Shown here: positions 47,101 through 58,170 of the stretch, piece after piece
How positions within the stretch are numbered: position 1 is the stretch's first letter
How the letters are laid out: the number at the start of each line of letters is the position of its first letter
Source of the DNA: Nelumbo lutea
Lineage: Eukaryota; Streptophyta; Magnoliopsida; Proteales; Nelumbonaceae
Assembly (NCBI GenBank): GCA_022828595.1
Contig: JAKGHH010000003.1
Location: 97,673,583 to 97,737,582 of the forward strand
Direction: 5' to 3'
DNA: 64,000 nucleotides
Notes under the pieces: model-generated
Databases searched by the model: none
What the model was told of the DNA's origin: nothing
What the model saw: only the letters and a program-made list of their open reading frames with translations
Program-made: the position numbers and the translations under genes

Positions 47101-50100
47101 GATATTGTCGTTATTGGTAATGATACTCAAGAAGTTGATCATCTCAAAAGTTTTCTTAACACTGAGTTTGAAATTAAAGACTTGGGAGAACTCAAATATT
47201 TCTTAGGAATTGAAGTTGCCAGATCTAAGGATAGTATCTTCACTTCTCAACGGAAGTATGTTCTTGATCTTCTTGTAGAGACTGGCAAAATGGGTTCTCA
47301 ACTAGCCTCCACTCCTATAGACCTAAATCATAAGTTGTCAACTACTGATGGTGAACTATTGACTAATAGGGGACTGGTTTTTTTTATAAATGACTAATAG
47401 GGGACTGTTCTAGAGATTAGTTGGGAAATTATTATACTTATGCATGACTCGACTAGATATTTCCTATGCAATTAGTGTAATTAGTCAATTCATGCATTCT
47501 CCCAAAGATACACATTTAGCAGTAGCTGAAAGAGTTTTGTGCTATCTAAAAGGGACTCCAAGGAAAGGTATCTTGTTTGCTAAGCATGGACACATGAAGC
47601 TGGAAGCATACACTAATGTTGACTGGGCTAGATGTATTGATGATAGGTGGTCCACTTCAGGTTACTATGTTATGGCAGCAGGGAACATTGTATCATGGAG
47701 AGTAAGAAGCAGTCTGTAGTGGCTAGATCCTCAATTGAAGCAGAATACAGGGCAATGGCACATGGAGTTTCAGAACTTTTGTGGTTGATATCACTTTTAG
47801 AAGAACTGGGTATAGACTACGAGAAGCCAATGATGTTATATTGTGACAACTAGGCCGCCATCAACATTGCACATAATCCTGTTCAACATGATAGAACTAA
47901 GCACATAGAAGTTGACAGGCACTTTATACGAGAGAGAGTTGCTTCAGGAGAAACTTGTCTACCATTTGTTGCTTCTGAAGAACAATCGGTTGATGTTTTG
48001 ACAAAAGGTGTTCCTAAAGGAAAGCTGGTTCACTATATAAGCAAGCTAAGCATGATTGATATCTATGCTCAGCTTGACTGGGAGTGTAGAGAGACTGGGT
48101 CGAATGGGCCCTAGCCCATTAGTGTCTTATTTATAAGTTATTTCTTGTTACTTGTTCTTAATGGGCTTTTAATTCTTGTTTATGTTTTCTAAGCATGTTG
48201 ATGATGTGGATGCTAACTTAAGGGCAGACTTGTAAATTATGTAACTTAAGTAAGATTAATAAAAGATTAATGTGGGGAAAAGAGGGGATTATCGAACTCC
48301 CCCTTTCTCCTTTCTTCTCCATCCTTCTTCTTCTCTACTTCTTTTGCTATAATCTGAATCATTCTTCCTTTTTTATTGGTCTGAATTACATTTCAATTAA
48401 TCATTAGGAGTAAACCACCTACGTAAGTACAGGAGTGGAAGGGCTCCTTGGTATAGCAACAAGTCAATACCCATATAGTTTTTTTGCCAAGGGCCATAGC
48501 TGTTTCTTTGTTTATTATCTACATATAATTGTATAACCCTGGTGTACACACCCTTCTATAATTACTAATATATTGATGCTACCTTTAAAAGGGTTATCAC
48601 ACAAATATGGCTTAGAAGTGAAGAGACATGAAAACATGATGAGAAAAGATGATTATTGAAACTTTTAAGTTTTAAACAGGCAAATGGAGCCTGTTAAGAG
48701 TTACTTCTGCTCAAAAAAAAAAGAAGAAAAATAAAACCTTTAACAGGCAAAGGAGCTAAGAGGCACAGGTTCTAGCGTGTGGCAAGGAATTCTGAAGTAC
48801 TCCATGCCATTCCAACAGAATATTACATTTGAAGTGGGAAAAAATAGACCAGATGAGGTTTTGGGAAGACAAATGGTGTTGCAGTCCATTGTTTAGCAAT
48901 ACTTCTGCCCTCTATCAAACTGCATTGGGAAAAAAAAGAGCTATAAGTAGCAAAGGGTGTTGTCTGGGCCCTCATCTAAGGCATAAATGCATAATGCTAG
49001 ACCATCTGCAGCAGCATAAACCTTTTATTGAGAGGTTATATAAGGGAGTCAACACCCTAATGGCCTGTTTTTGGTCAAGTCCTTTTGTGTTGCCTTGCTA
49101 GGGGTGGAAGCAATTTCTTTTCCCCTTGGCATTGATTCTGTTCTTGTTGTCTCAAATCCTAAACAAGGTGTGTTTTTCATGTCCATGCCTCCATGGCATA
49201 TCTAAACAAGACTCTTGCAATTGATCGGCTTATCTCAAGGGGATGAGATGTGAGTATTGAATGTATTCTTGGTGAGTTACGAGAATTGATACCACATATT
49301 CTCATTCATTGCAGCCTCTCCATAAAAGGTACAGTCCCAGTTCATTATACTTTTTTGAAGGCAATTGATCATACCAACAAAACCTAGAACACTTTATTAA
49401 TACCAGGCAAGTGAAAGCTTTCAGTAAAGAAGGTAAGAATTTGTGGAATATGAATCTATTTGCAGTCAAATTGATCTATATAGAGGGAGAGGAAGAACAG
49501 ATTTTTTGAAGAAAAGAGATTTGAGGTGTTCTGTTATCAGAAAGACAGGACTTGGGAGTTTTTCTTTTTTTTTTTTTTTTGGCATAAATCCTACCTAACC
49601 TTGTAAATTTGACCTCCGATTTTCATGGTGGTGCATCTTTGATTCTCAACAGAGGGTTTTACATGTAAATAAATGTTTGTATCTTATTGAACTGTTAGGG
49701 GGAGGGGAATTTTATTCTAAAAAAGGAAAATCCACTCAAGCATATGAGAAAAAAGTAGCAAATCAAAATCAGGTTAGTTAAGCCATACAATTTACAAGTA
49801 AGATCCTTGCCTGTGGATGGATTTCGTTAAGATTACAAGTATAATTGTCTGCCTCTGTTATCCTGCTATTGGTGGATAACAAAGCCATAATAGAATAACC
49901 ATGAACTTTTAATAGACATTATTTATATAGCAAACTTCAAATTATAGTGGCAATGGATAAAAATGTCAATTAACAAAAACATGAGAAAGTTACCTGAATG
50001 CAAAAGCAAATAAAAGGAGAAATATTGGAGACGCAGATTTACACTGCCAAAAAGGGAAAAAAAAGAAAGAATTGATAACTTATAACCTATAAATCGAAAG

Positions 50101-52663
50101 GATAATGACAATAATTAGAACAGAGTTCCATTGTGTATTAACAAATGGGGATGATAGAGTAGAGGGAGAAGTTACACCCAGAATGACAACAAACCATACA
50201 TGCATACATACATACAAACCATATTAAAACAAAGCCCTCCGACTAGAAAGCTTCTCCCTTAGACAAGTGGCATCTTATTTTTTTCAAAAAGAGCACCTAA
50301 AGAGCGATTTTTCCCACTCTCAAACAAAAGCTTCCTCCATCAAACATGTCAAACATGTGTATACCCACTCAAATGGTAGTTACCTCCACTCTCAAAAAAG
50401 TTAGTAGTAATTACCTCCACTAAGAAGATAAAAAAACAAAAACTATGTAGGATCCTTAAAATGAGTTATTATTTAGATATAAAACTTGATTTAATCTCTT
50501 AAATTAAATAACAAGTCTATACATAAAAAATCAAATAAAATAATAACCTAAATTTACAACATAAAACATGGGTGTCAAACAAAATTTATTAGAATGCATT
50601 AAATAAAAAAAAAATCAGAATATGGCCCCGTACTTAGTAAGGGTGATCATTCTCTAGTTTCATAATATAAAGTCAAGGATAAGCAAACCAACCATAGTAG
50701 CAAATGTGACAGAGATGAAAACAAGGGAAGCATTGCTCAAGTTTACATCCAATGCAGTTCCAAGAGCCGTAGGTACAACTGTGAAAGGCAAAGTCCATCT
50801 GTAGCATTAGTTTTTAGAGAAGTTAATAAAGTAAGGGACAGACCCTTCCTGACCAAATGGTATAAACAAAAATGGAAATATAATGATCAACATGGAATTA
50901 TAGGAGCATCAAAATTGAGCTCAGAAACTATGATACGGTAAGTAGATATATAAAAAATAGCATTCAATTTCAAATGCGGAAAATGAAATATGAGGTCAAA
51001 GGCTACATATTTATATATATATGAAAAAACTGCAACATCATACTCTCTATAACTGAATCTCTAGGACATCCTTTGTTGTATACACGTTGGAAACACATTC
51101 CAATGCAGAAAGGAAATAGTTAGCTGTCTGCACTGAGATAACTGATCAACCAATAATATCTACATTGGGATTGTGGGCTTCCTGCTCCATCTAGACCAAA
51201 CAAAATTTTGCATTTTGAGATGTCCAAAAGTTGATGGTTTTGCTGTAAGGTGTCAATTATTTTTTTTTACCAACTCCATGATTTGCAATTTGCTTAAATC
51301 AAATTGTAGCTTAGATGAAGTATTAATAGGAGTGGTTCTTGAGTTCAATCAAAATTCAGCAATCTTAATTATTGAATCCAAAGTAAGCCACTTTCATTCA
51401 ATTCTGAAGCTATTACATCAAGTGAATGGCTGTCTTCAGGTTCTCCCAAAAGCATTACAAGGTAAAAGAAATGTATTAACCAACAATGGAAACCAAGAAA
51501 AGAACAGCATTACAGATTAAGTAGAAACCAAGTGTGCATCTTCTTACCCATTTTACTTTGTCTCATTAATACAATATCTACTTTTGTGTCAGTATAAATT
51601 AAGTGAAGACGAATAAAGTAAAGAGAAGGGCATGATGATGATGATGTGACTACCTCTGATAAAGTAATCCCTCCATGACATTTTTACACTGGGTTGAAAC
51701 CTTTGAGCCCAAAAACATGTAATGGCCCTTGAGAAGACAGCTTGCATCGCGAAGTGAATCGTGTTCATTAACAAGGGAGCGGGGAACTTTCCTAAATGAT
51801 CTCCTAATAGTGTTTTGTTATACCTATCCAAACAAACCACAACACATGATCAATTACTAACAGAGGAAGAAACACTACTAAAAAGGGCCATAATTCAATG
51901 TTGGTCCCAGTTATCCAGAGTGTTGGGCGAGGTAAACGGGATACAAACCTAACCTATAAAATTTTTTGCACAAAGTGGCGCTCTCAAATTCAAATCCGTA
52001 TTCTCATGTTTGTCAGCCTGAGCTTTTCCATTGCACCAAGCAACAGACCCAGGAAAAAGAAAACAAGAAAAAACATAATTGAGCTAAAAAAAAGTAGATG
52101 AGTATTTTGATAGAGGTTAACGCTTACAATGTCAAGCATGTGCTGAAAGTATACCAAACCAATATAAAAAACAGTGTCTTAAGAACAATAGCCACAGAAA
52201 AAGAGCTCTGAGTATTCAGTTCAGTTTCACGTCGTCCTTCTGAAGAGGATCTATCAACATTAATATCCAACAGGTGTGCTTGGCTTTCAGACCTATTCTC
52301 AATATCAAAAGATACGTATTTTGCTCCATGTTCATCTCCCTCAACATGAATGGGTACAGTACCCATGACATTACCCCCATCCAAGTGCATTCTTCTCTGC
52401 TGAAAGCTACTAAACTTTTGTGTATCAACATCTAAAGATCCATTTTGTAACCCATCTTCTTGAAGCAATGGCAACTCAAAATCAGATTCTTCTAAGCTTA
52501 CATCAGCATTTTTTGATTGATAATCTGCAAGGACAATCCCATCTTCGTCGCACCAGCGTGAGAAAGAAGGCTCCCTGCGGAGGACCGGTCCATGGCTTCC
52601 ACTTTGAATGTCATTAACTCGAGTGTTTTCACTCTTTTCTATTTCTAAGGTGGTTTCCAACAT
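35171..52663 (-). CDS. TPT/SLC35-family nucleotide-sugar or sugar-phosphate transporter (At1g06470-like)
   Basis: Eleven coding exons: 52663-52128, 51823-51654, 50778-50693, 50043-49994, 41511-41444, 40537-40437, 40244-40232, 39940-39756, 39530-39444, 36942-36848 and 35294-35171. All junctions are GT-AG and all phases agree, giving 1,515 nt and 504 residues with no stop. Residues 1-150 are hydrophilic and Ser/acidic-rich (RREPSFSRWCDEDG). About ten membrane helices follow, starting VAIVLKTLFFILVWYTF. Family landmarks are YNKTLLG, PTALGTALDVNLSN, ISVTFATMCKSASPIF, SGFRWSMTQILLQ, and TSAVTVTIAGVVKEAVTI. The tail is cytosolic-looking and acidic (EEMDEQDNETE). It belongs to the drug/metabolite transporter superfamily; relatives act in the Golgi or ER membrane, and the substrate cannot be read from sequence. 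Introns carry a copia element (41771-48393) and LINE relics, all outside exons. A 5'UTR intron (53000-52677) is likely. Confidence 0.93.
36165..36230 (+). mobile_element. RTE-type LINE 3' tail fragment
   Basis: aggatttatgtagccaaccc, then catatagttggtataaggct, then a gatgatgatgat tail: the same 3' end as the RTE copy at 27977 but on the plus strand. Only the last ~65 bp are present, an extreme 5' truncation. It lies in the last intron of the transporter gene. Confidence 0.75.
37455..38275 (+). mobile_element. 5'-truncated LINE with RNase H relic, in an intron
   Basis: Plus-strand fragments KINFDASKDEEQLCF-like (37681-37730) and MADECKKIAREDSFEIVYNH, NHAVDCMANEGHRG (37944-38070) are the RNase H end of a plant LINE ORF2. 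Stops and shifts separate them. They are followed by a 3' UTR-like sequence ending aataaataaccttacc near 38262. It lies antisense to the transporter, inside its 2.5-kb intron 36943-39443. No target-site duplication was found. Confidence 0.6.
40232..40244 (-). other. 13-nt microexon of the transporter gene
   Basis: AAAGAAAACTATG on the minus strand, between an AG (40246-40245) and the donor GTAAGC (40231 on down). It supplies Lys-Glu-Asn-Tyr plus the first base of Gly. Joining exon 6 (ending ..ILLQ) to it and then to exon 8 (GLKDPITLM) restores QILLQKENYGLKDP, the expected conserved loop. Direct joining of exons 6 and 8 would shift the frame. Confidence 0.85.
42429..43396 (-). mobile_element. 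5'-truncated LINE inserted in Copia-2 leader
   Basis: Minus-strand zinc-finger RVT region of a LINE. The segments are KVGKGDRIKFWKDSWC (43380), WTWKWNADGNFTVKSLF (about 43090), WNPTCPSKVNFLVWTMVLNK (about 43000), CVLCGMGAESIDHLCIHC (about 42870) and IPQAVLWSIWMERNNRIF (about 42680). The 3' end shows an A-run on the minus strand (42419-42428). It splits the copia leader between the primer-binding site and gag. The upstream (5') junction carries the perfect 12-bp fold-back at 43397-43425. Confidence 0.8.
46378..46555. mobile_element. Small MITE inside Copia-2
   Basis: It starts AGGTTCAAAGT and ends with the exact inverse ACTTTGAACCT. It is 178 bp with an interior of cgtatcggccaatacgggcc type. 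It interrupts the copia reading frame between DAMVEV and the next RT motif (NNTWEIVDLPEG), which confirms it is an insertion. I could not settle the target-site duplication. Confidence 0.7.
47361..47407 (+). repeat. 31-bp insertion with duplicated gactaataggggactg
   Basis: gactaataggggactg occurs at 47361-47376 and again at 47392-47407, separated by gttttttttataaat. The insertion is not a multiple of three and shifts the RT/RNase H frame. It looks like a repair (template-slippage) footprint. Confidence 0.8.
48780..49700 (+). mobile_element. LINE relic (zf-RVT region), plus strand
   Basis: Decayed plus-strand fragments DQMRFWEDKWC (48846-48880), then NKTLAIDRLISRG and ILIHCSLS (49200-49330), match the zinc-finger RVT end of plant LINEs. 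Stops occur throughout. It sits in transporter intron 4, downstream of Copia-2. The borders are rough. Confidence 0.55.
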
Positions 52664-52676
52664 CTCCTTCCTTTTT

Positions 52677-53250
52677 CTAAGTTAGAACCATCTTTACTCA
52701 ACCCCCCTGGCCTATCCAAAGGCCAGAAACCACGGCAGTCCCCTCAAGTCACACAAAAGTTCAACCAACTGTGTCAAAATAAAACTGAAACCTCCCAAAT
52801 TTTGTTGTTTCTTTGCTTTACCAGAAGATAGGAAATATTAGCAATGCACCATGACCAAAATCCTCAAAATGACAGAATCCTGCACCCCCAATTCAACAAA
52901 TCAGAAGCCAAAACGGTTCAACTTCAGAAATAAAGCCAAATCCGTAGTAAGAAGAAAAAGAAAACAGCTCCAAAAACCTTCAATGTTCTCGTTAGCTTAC
53001 CCAACCCGATCCTGAAAGAAAAGGCAAATGGATATCAACTTTTCTAATTAAAATTTCAAAAAAGCAACAGTTAAAACTCTTCAACTGCAAGCTCGAAAAG
53101 AACGTTGTATAGATATCTCGTTCTTGAAGCGTGCGAAATCTTGTTAACAGTTGAACAATGCTGAAATGGAGCTCGAGAGCTTAAGATCTGATCTGGTTCC
53201 TAGATTCTTTGGAGAGTCGGTGGCTCGTGAGTTGTTCGTTGGTTTTTCGC
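52677..53250 (-). promoter_or_regulatory. Transporter 5' leader and likely 5'UTR intron
   Basis: On the minus strand a donor GTTGG/GTAAGC at 53000 and an acceptor TTAG at 52677-52678, just before the AAAAAGGAAGGAG leader and start codon, suggest a 324-bp 5'UTR intron. The non-coding first exon would lie at about 53001-53200. I see no convincing TATA box. Confidence 0.45.
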
Positions 53251-53616
53251 AGTGAAGAATTTGACAGGATACAGTGGAACGCTACCAAAGGTCATCGTTA
53301 CGGATGCAGCCGCTAACCTTTCTAGTTGAAGACTTGAGGTAAACTTTTAAAGACCGTCGATTAGTTCATTTTTACCGTATTTTTCTACCCCAGAAAAAAA
53401 TAAAGAAAAGGTTCATTTTTACCTTTTATCTAATGATGTAATTGCCCTTGTTTAATTCTCGTTTTAAACTGCCACTAACCCTTCCCTTTGTTTTGTTATT
53501 GAATCATCGCCTTTCGCCCAATAGGGGCCGTATTTTCATTTTATTCTTCATGTGTGGCTGCGATAGACGTGGGCAGGAGATCCGGACTCGTCATGCTAGT
53601 GTTTGATACATGTGGG
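53251..53616. other. Intergenic, upstream of the transporter
   Basis: No gene seen; presumably proximal promoter sequence of the minus-strand transporter. I recognise no regulatory motif. Confidence 0.4.
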
Positions 53617-53820
53617 CAGTAGCGAAGTTAAGAATTTTTTGGGGGGGTTTGGGAGAGGGGCAGGTTAAACAAGAAAATGAGATGAAGAGTAGAAGAGATA
53701 GGGTTTTGAGAAAAATGGCCATGTATTATAAATCTTTTTAAAGAAAAATAAATAATTATTTTTTAATTTTGGGATCTTTTTAAAAAAATTGCCCCTGCAC
53801 ATAGATTGCTCAGCCCACTG
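53617..53820. mobile_element. Probable MITE (CAGTGGCGGAGC-type ends)
   Basis: The left end cagtagcgaagttaag is followed by a G-run (gggggggtttggg). The inverted right end cagtgggctgagcaatcta follows gcccctgcac. Plant MITEs with cagtggcggagc ends and a G-run just inside look like this. No clear target-site duplication is seen. Confidence 0.45.
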
Positions 53821-54146
53821 TGTATGATTTTGTCTTGGATCAATATGGATTATTATTGTTCAAGACTTTAAAAACACCAAAAGATCATTAGTGTGACTAT
53901 TGCTTTATCTTTGGTTCATCTCAATAGAACCCTTCATTCTTCACTGGTATTTTTGAGACTGATGGAGAAATTACTTTTCAGCTTATCACCCTTTTGGATC
54001 TAATGTCACATGCCAAAAAACTATGGAAGCTTATGTTTCTTGGATCAATAAACTAAAGGTTTTTTTGCCAAAAACAAAAACAATTTCACAAAAACCATAC
54101 AAGTTAGCCAACACCCCTTCAAACAACTCTACCATTAAAGCCATGT

Positions 54147-54784
54147 TTGGGAATGAAGTACTTATTTGAATAAGTGCTTATTCCAATATGTGCTTGTCTA
54201 ATAATCACGTGTTAGTGTTTGGGGAGAGTGTTCCATAAACTATTTAACTCATAAGTGATTACTCAATGAAAATAACAATTATAGTATTTACTTAACATAA
54301 TCATATATTGGATGTATTTGGATGTTATATTGCTACATTTGGATAAAAATGATAATTGTAACCCTCACACCTAATGTAATAATGATCTTAATAAACAAGA
54401 AATAGGTTAGTTGTGTGATTAATCTATAAACACAACAAAGAGTGTTGTTAAAAATGCAAAAGACCGGAAATGAAACATGGATGGATTCTTTGCCTATAGA
54501 GTCACCGCCATTTCCTTAAAAGAGGTGAATGGGTGTAGAGAATTGGAGAAAATATAGGGTTTCCCTATCATGTTTCATGTTTCTATTGGGGGTATTACCT
54601 AAAAATATTCCATAAGTTGGGATAAGAATGGAAGAAAAAACACTTATTCAATAAGCACTTAAAAAGAAGCTGGAAGTTGGGAGTTGTTTTTTAAGCATTT
54701 ATTTTTCAAATATGCGTTTTCCCTGGTTTATTCACCAAATGCATAAGCACTTATTAGGGCTTCTATATGATGCCAAATTCCCAA
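54147..54784. mobile_element. Probable MITE with TTGGGAAT ends
   Basis: The left side, tttgggaatgaagtacttat, is rich in aataagtgctt. The right side mirrors it (gcataagcacttattagggc to aaattcccaa). The size is about 640 bp and there is no ORF. Internal stem-forming aagtgcttatt words recur in both orientations. The ends are imprecise. Confidence 0.45.
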
Positions 54785-54879
54785 CACTTAAAATAAGTTT
54801 TTATTGCTTGCAACCAGATATGAAAAATACGAAATAGGGTCTCTTACAAATATTTTTGGTTTTCTTTTCAGCCAAAAAT

Positions 54880-55120
54880 TAGATAAGTGTGGATGAGAAA
54901 GTGGGTGGTGTATTCTCAACCACACAATAGGGGTGTGGTTGAGAACACACCACACCACAATAGAATAGGTGTTTTGTACCGTCGACAAAAATAAGTACAC
55001 CCATATAGGTGTTTCTATAGGGGTGTCACACATACAAGGTGTTTCTACAAGGTGTGGTGTGGGCCACACCTTGTGTTTTGATTCTATGTATCTCGAATAC
55101 ACAATGTGAGATAATCTATA
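54880..55120. repeat. GTGTGGTGTGG dispersed repeat, copy 1
   Basis: Contains aaggtgtggtgtgggccaca and gattctatgtatctcgaata. The block at 57960-58170 shares gtgtggtgtgggccaatcca and, in inverse context, gagatacatggaatcgaaaa. Both are full of cacaccac and its complement, so they fold on themselves. They are likely decayed copies of one small element. Confidence 0.5.
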
Positions 55121-55274
55121 ACATCGATAAAGTGTAGCAATTTTTCTTTTGTTTTTAAACAAAATACAAATTAATTTAACATGCGATTAATTTAACCATA
55201 GCTAATACGAATTAATGAAAAAATGAATTCAAAAATTAATAATGACTAAAAAATAAAAAATAAATATAAACATA

Positions 55275-55590
55275 AGAGTAGTGTTTTCGAAGCACCATTC
55301 ACCCAAACGGTCAAACCATTCGGCCCAAGAACCGTCCAAGCAACTAGTTTTATTTTGTTTTACCTTAAACCCGATCCCTGGCAAAAAAATAAAATAAATG
55401 TTTTTGGTCAGTGACCCACTAACCTGTGCAGTCGAACCATTGACCCATTCGACATATTCAATGGTTTTGGCCATTTCTTAATTTTCAAGTCAGAACAGGT
55501 CATTAGTAAAAAAACTAAAAGGTCGATCCATTAACCGAAAACCGGTGGCTAGAATGATTTTGGTTCCCGAGTCATTTTTTAATACCTCGC
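55275..55590. mobile_element. hAT-like MITE, family A, copy 3 (decayed)
   Basis: The interior matches the family (cattcggcccaagaaccgtc, ggtcagtgacccactaacc, gaaaaccggtggctagaatg, ggttcccgagtc) in the order seen in copies 1 and 4. Both terminal repeats are too eroded to fix the ends. Confidence 0.6.
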
Positions 55591-55868
55591 TTAAGAGAAC
55601 TAATATTCATGATAAATAATTAGTAAAAAATTAATCTAGAATTATTAAAACTAGTAAAAACATAAAAATAAAATAAAATTCATACTTTTAATATTAATTA
55701 TTAATAATTGTAAAATTAATATAAAAATTATTAAATAAATATAAGATAAATAATTAAAATATATTGTATGAATCAACATACATGTGAAGTACTAAATAGG
55801 AAGAGGGGCTTATGGTGTGGTTGTAACCACAACCATAGCAGAACATTGGTGTATTGTGTTTTAAAACC
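55591..55868. other. AT-rich spacer between two family A MITEs
   Basis: No feature seen. It is simple A/T-rich DNA up to the ttaaaacc target-site repeat at 55861-55868. Confidence 0.5.
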
Positions 55869-56165
55869 CATGGCTTTCAAAACCGGGCTGGACCAGATGG
55901 ACGGACCGAAAAATTGGAAACCGGTCACTTGATTGGTTCCATTTCACCCTAAAACCATTATTTCACTAGAAATGTTGATTTGGTCAGTAAACCGCTTATC
56001 CGAGTGGTTGAGCCATTCGAACCATCCAACGGTGTTGGCCTTTTTTTAACTTTTTATTTTTTTTTATCAAAACAAGCCATTCATTTGATTTAAGTGATCA
56101 AACTGTTCAACCCAGGAACTAGACCCCTGATTGGTTCATTATCCGGTTCGATTTTAAAAACCTTG
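55869..56165. mobile_element. hAT-like MITE, family A, copy 4
   Basis: It starts CATGGCTTTCAAAACCGGGC and ends GGTTCGATTTTAAAAACCTTG. The flanks are ttaaaacc (55861-55868) and ttgaaacc (56166-56173), an 8-bp duplication with one mismatch. The interior is collinear with copies 1 and 2. Confidence 0.75.
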
Positions 56166-57959
56166 TTGAAACCCACTATCTCGCGGATTTACCACAAACA
56201 TTACCGAAGACTACTTTTGCACAATTGCAATAGTAAACAAAAAATGCAATAGGACACTTGGAAAGTGGGTTTTCTGCTTCATAATTTATAAAGCAACTAG
56301 TTATGGATGATAAAGCAATTAATCGAAGACAACATTAATTTGCACGTACAAAAAGAGAAATACACTACAAAAAAAGGAAAGAAAAAAAAACAAATAAAGA
56401 CTATGAAGAGAAAGTGTAAAATAGGAGACCACATCTCCGCCCCACGACGTCCTACCCTACAATGCCCCACGCTGTGTATTGTGTATTGGGCACATCTCCC
56501 GATGATAATACCAGAACCAATGATATCATCATTGGGAAATGCGGGGCGTTGTGGGGCATAGATGTGAACTCATAAAATAGATGGTTTAGATTTTTGGGAA
56601 GGTGGTCTGCATGTGAGTCTATATTCGTTAGGGTGGTTTGGGAAGTGTTAAACTTACCGTCTAATGTGATTTGATCTAGAATATTAGTGAGACCAACATA
56701 ATATTTCACCTAAGGTGTTGTTCGGTATTGTTTACATCTCGTGGATGGACCATTTCGGTCCACGCCACGAGATGAATGTAGCGTTCGGTTCACTATGGAT
56801 GGGACCGGTCCACATTATCTCGTGGACCAGTCCTACCCACACCCTAATTTCTCGGCAATGGCTTCTTCTTGTGGATGGATTTCTTCCACAGGTTGCCTTT
56901 GATAATGTGTTTCACGCACAGTATCTATAACCCTACATATTGTTCAAGGTCTCCTCCACCAAACCTCTGCTACTGTGCTCCACTGCCACCGCCTCTACTG
57001 CTATGCTCCACTGCCATCGCCTCTACGTGCTCCACCGCCTCTGCTATGCTCCACCGATATTGTCCAAGTTCTTCATAGAAGGTAAGACCCATGTTGCATC
57101 ATTCTTTGATCTTTAACGACATCCTCTCTTTTTATTTTCTCTTCACTGAACCTCTATGTTGCTTTCCTTTTTTTTTTTCTTCTTTCTGGGTATTGCGTTG
57201 GTGGGTTGGTGGTCACAATATCCAACATGCGTGTTCTTTAGTTATGGGTATTGCGCTTTAGTCTTTTTCTCTCCTTTCTCTCTTTTATTCTTCTATTATC
57301 TTGATCATCTTTTCTTTCATTATTTAACTCTATAACAAATTTTAGATTTCTTTTTATTCTATGAAAAATAGGTAAAAAATACTTAAAACCAAACTGTACC
57401 TATGAATTTGCACAAAATTCCACTGGTCACATTTTCATGTGATTCAAATAGTCCTTGACATTATTACTGTTTGTGAATAGAATTGGTCATATGACATAAT
57501 AATCTCAAATACAAGAATTTAGATTGGAAAAATAAAAGAAAACAAAGAATCAATTATAGTGATGAAATAAAATACTTATTTGGGTGCAATAGGATGATAC
57601 TCATTCAGATGAGAGTAGGGTTGGGTTACCAATAGGATGATACTCCCCGTTAACCTCCACCACCTACTTTGTTGATGAGAGCAGAGTTGGTTTTCGAATA
57701 TGAAAGTTACTATTTTCAAGTCCACAGAACTTATTAGGCAAAGCACAAACAAACCCATTTAGGCCACCACTAGGAATGTCAACATCAATGAAATAATATA
57801 TATTTTTAAGATATTTAATATATATTTTATATATTTTTAATTATTTTATTATTGTTTTATAAAAATGATGTTTTTTGGTTAATATTAATTCATTGATGCA
57901 TTTTTTTAAATATTTGTCATACAAAATGCAAAAATTACATATTTATGATTAACTGTGTA
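56166..57959. other. Intergenic sequence with a strong hairpin and a short minisatellite
   Basis: A near-perfect inverted repeat lies at 56735-56774 (catctcgtggatggacc pairing with ggtccac-g-ccacgagatg), and ctcgtgga recurs at about 56819. At 56966-57060 a ~28-bp unit (tgctccactgccaccgcctc) repeats three to four times. No gene is supported. Confidence 0.55.
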
Positions 57960-58170
57960 TATCATTAATTCCATGTACATGAGATACATGGAATCGAAAA
58001 GTGTGGTGTGGGCCAATCCACACCACACTACAGAAACACCACTATGGGTGTGGACTGGTCTTGTCCACAATTTAGAACAACTATGGACTGTTGTGTGGTG
58101 TGGATTGGTCCCTGCCACATGGTGTAGTGTGGACTCCAATTTCTCATCTACACTACAAAACACCCCTTAA
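57960..58170. repeat. GTGTGGTGTGG dispersed repeat, copy 2
   Basis: Partner of the block at 54880-55120, with shared gtgtggtgtgggcca and ggaatcgaaaa-type words. It is dense in cacaccac and gtgtggtg inverted words. Confidence 0.5.

Larger units (their letters stand above)
43487..48084 (+). pseudogene. Copia-2 gag-pol, inactivated
   Basis: The gag begins MEQSGSEMKQ (43487) and runs through the UBN2-type region (YYSMLKSLRQEIDVMEAF). The zinc knuckle YCKKLKHTKDTCWKLH has lost its first Cys. Protease has NSGAS in place of DSGA/TS. In integrase the HLRFGHLS finger is kept, one Cys of the CxxC pair is lost, and HSNVWGP replaces HSDVWGP; TPQQNGLAERKN is intact. RT keeps LHQFDVKNVFLNGDL and an intact YVDD (47093-47104). 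RNase H ends with AEYRAMAHGVSELLWL and DRTKHIEVDRHFI. Stops occur in the leader, gag and after WLVAKG; frameshifts lie near 47376 and 47705. The catalytic substitutions argue for long inactivity. Confidence 0.88.
41771..48393 (+). mobile_element. Copia-2: complete Ty1/copia retrotransposon in a transporter intron
   Basis: The 5' LTR (41771-42010, or 42013) starts TGTAGAGAGACAAGGCC. The 3' LTR (48085-48390, or 48393) starts TGTAGAGAGACTGGGTCG. A primer-binding site for initiator tRNA-Met follows the 5' LTR (tggtaccaaagc, 42014-42025; consensus tggtatcagagc). A tract cttgactgggag precedes the 3' LTR. The 5-mer caatt flanks the element (41766-41770 and 48394-48398) if the LTRs end three bases past ACA; otherwise no duplication is visible. 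The 5' LTR lacks about 60 bp of pyrimidine-rich sequence present in the 3' copy. The element is antisense to the transporter and lies wholly in its fourth intron. It carries a LINE and a MITE, so it is not recent. Confidence 0.88.
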
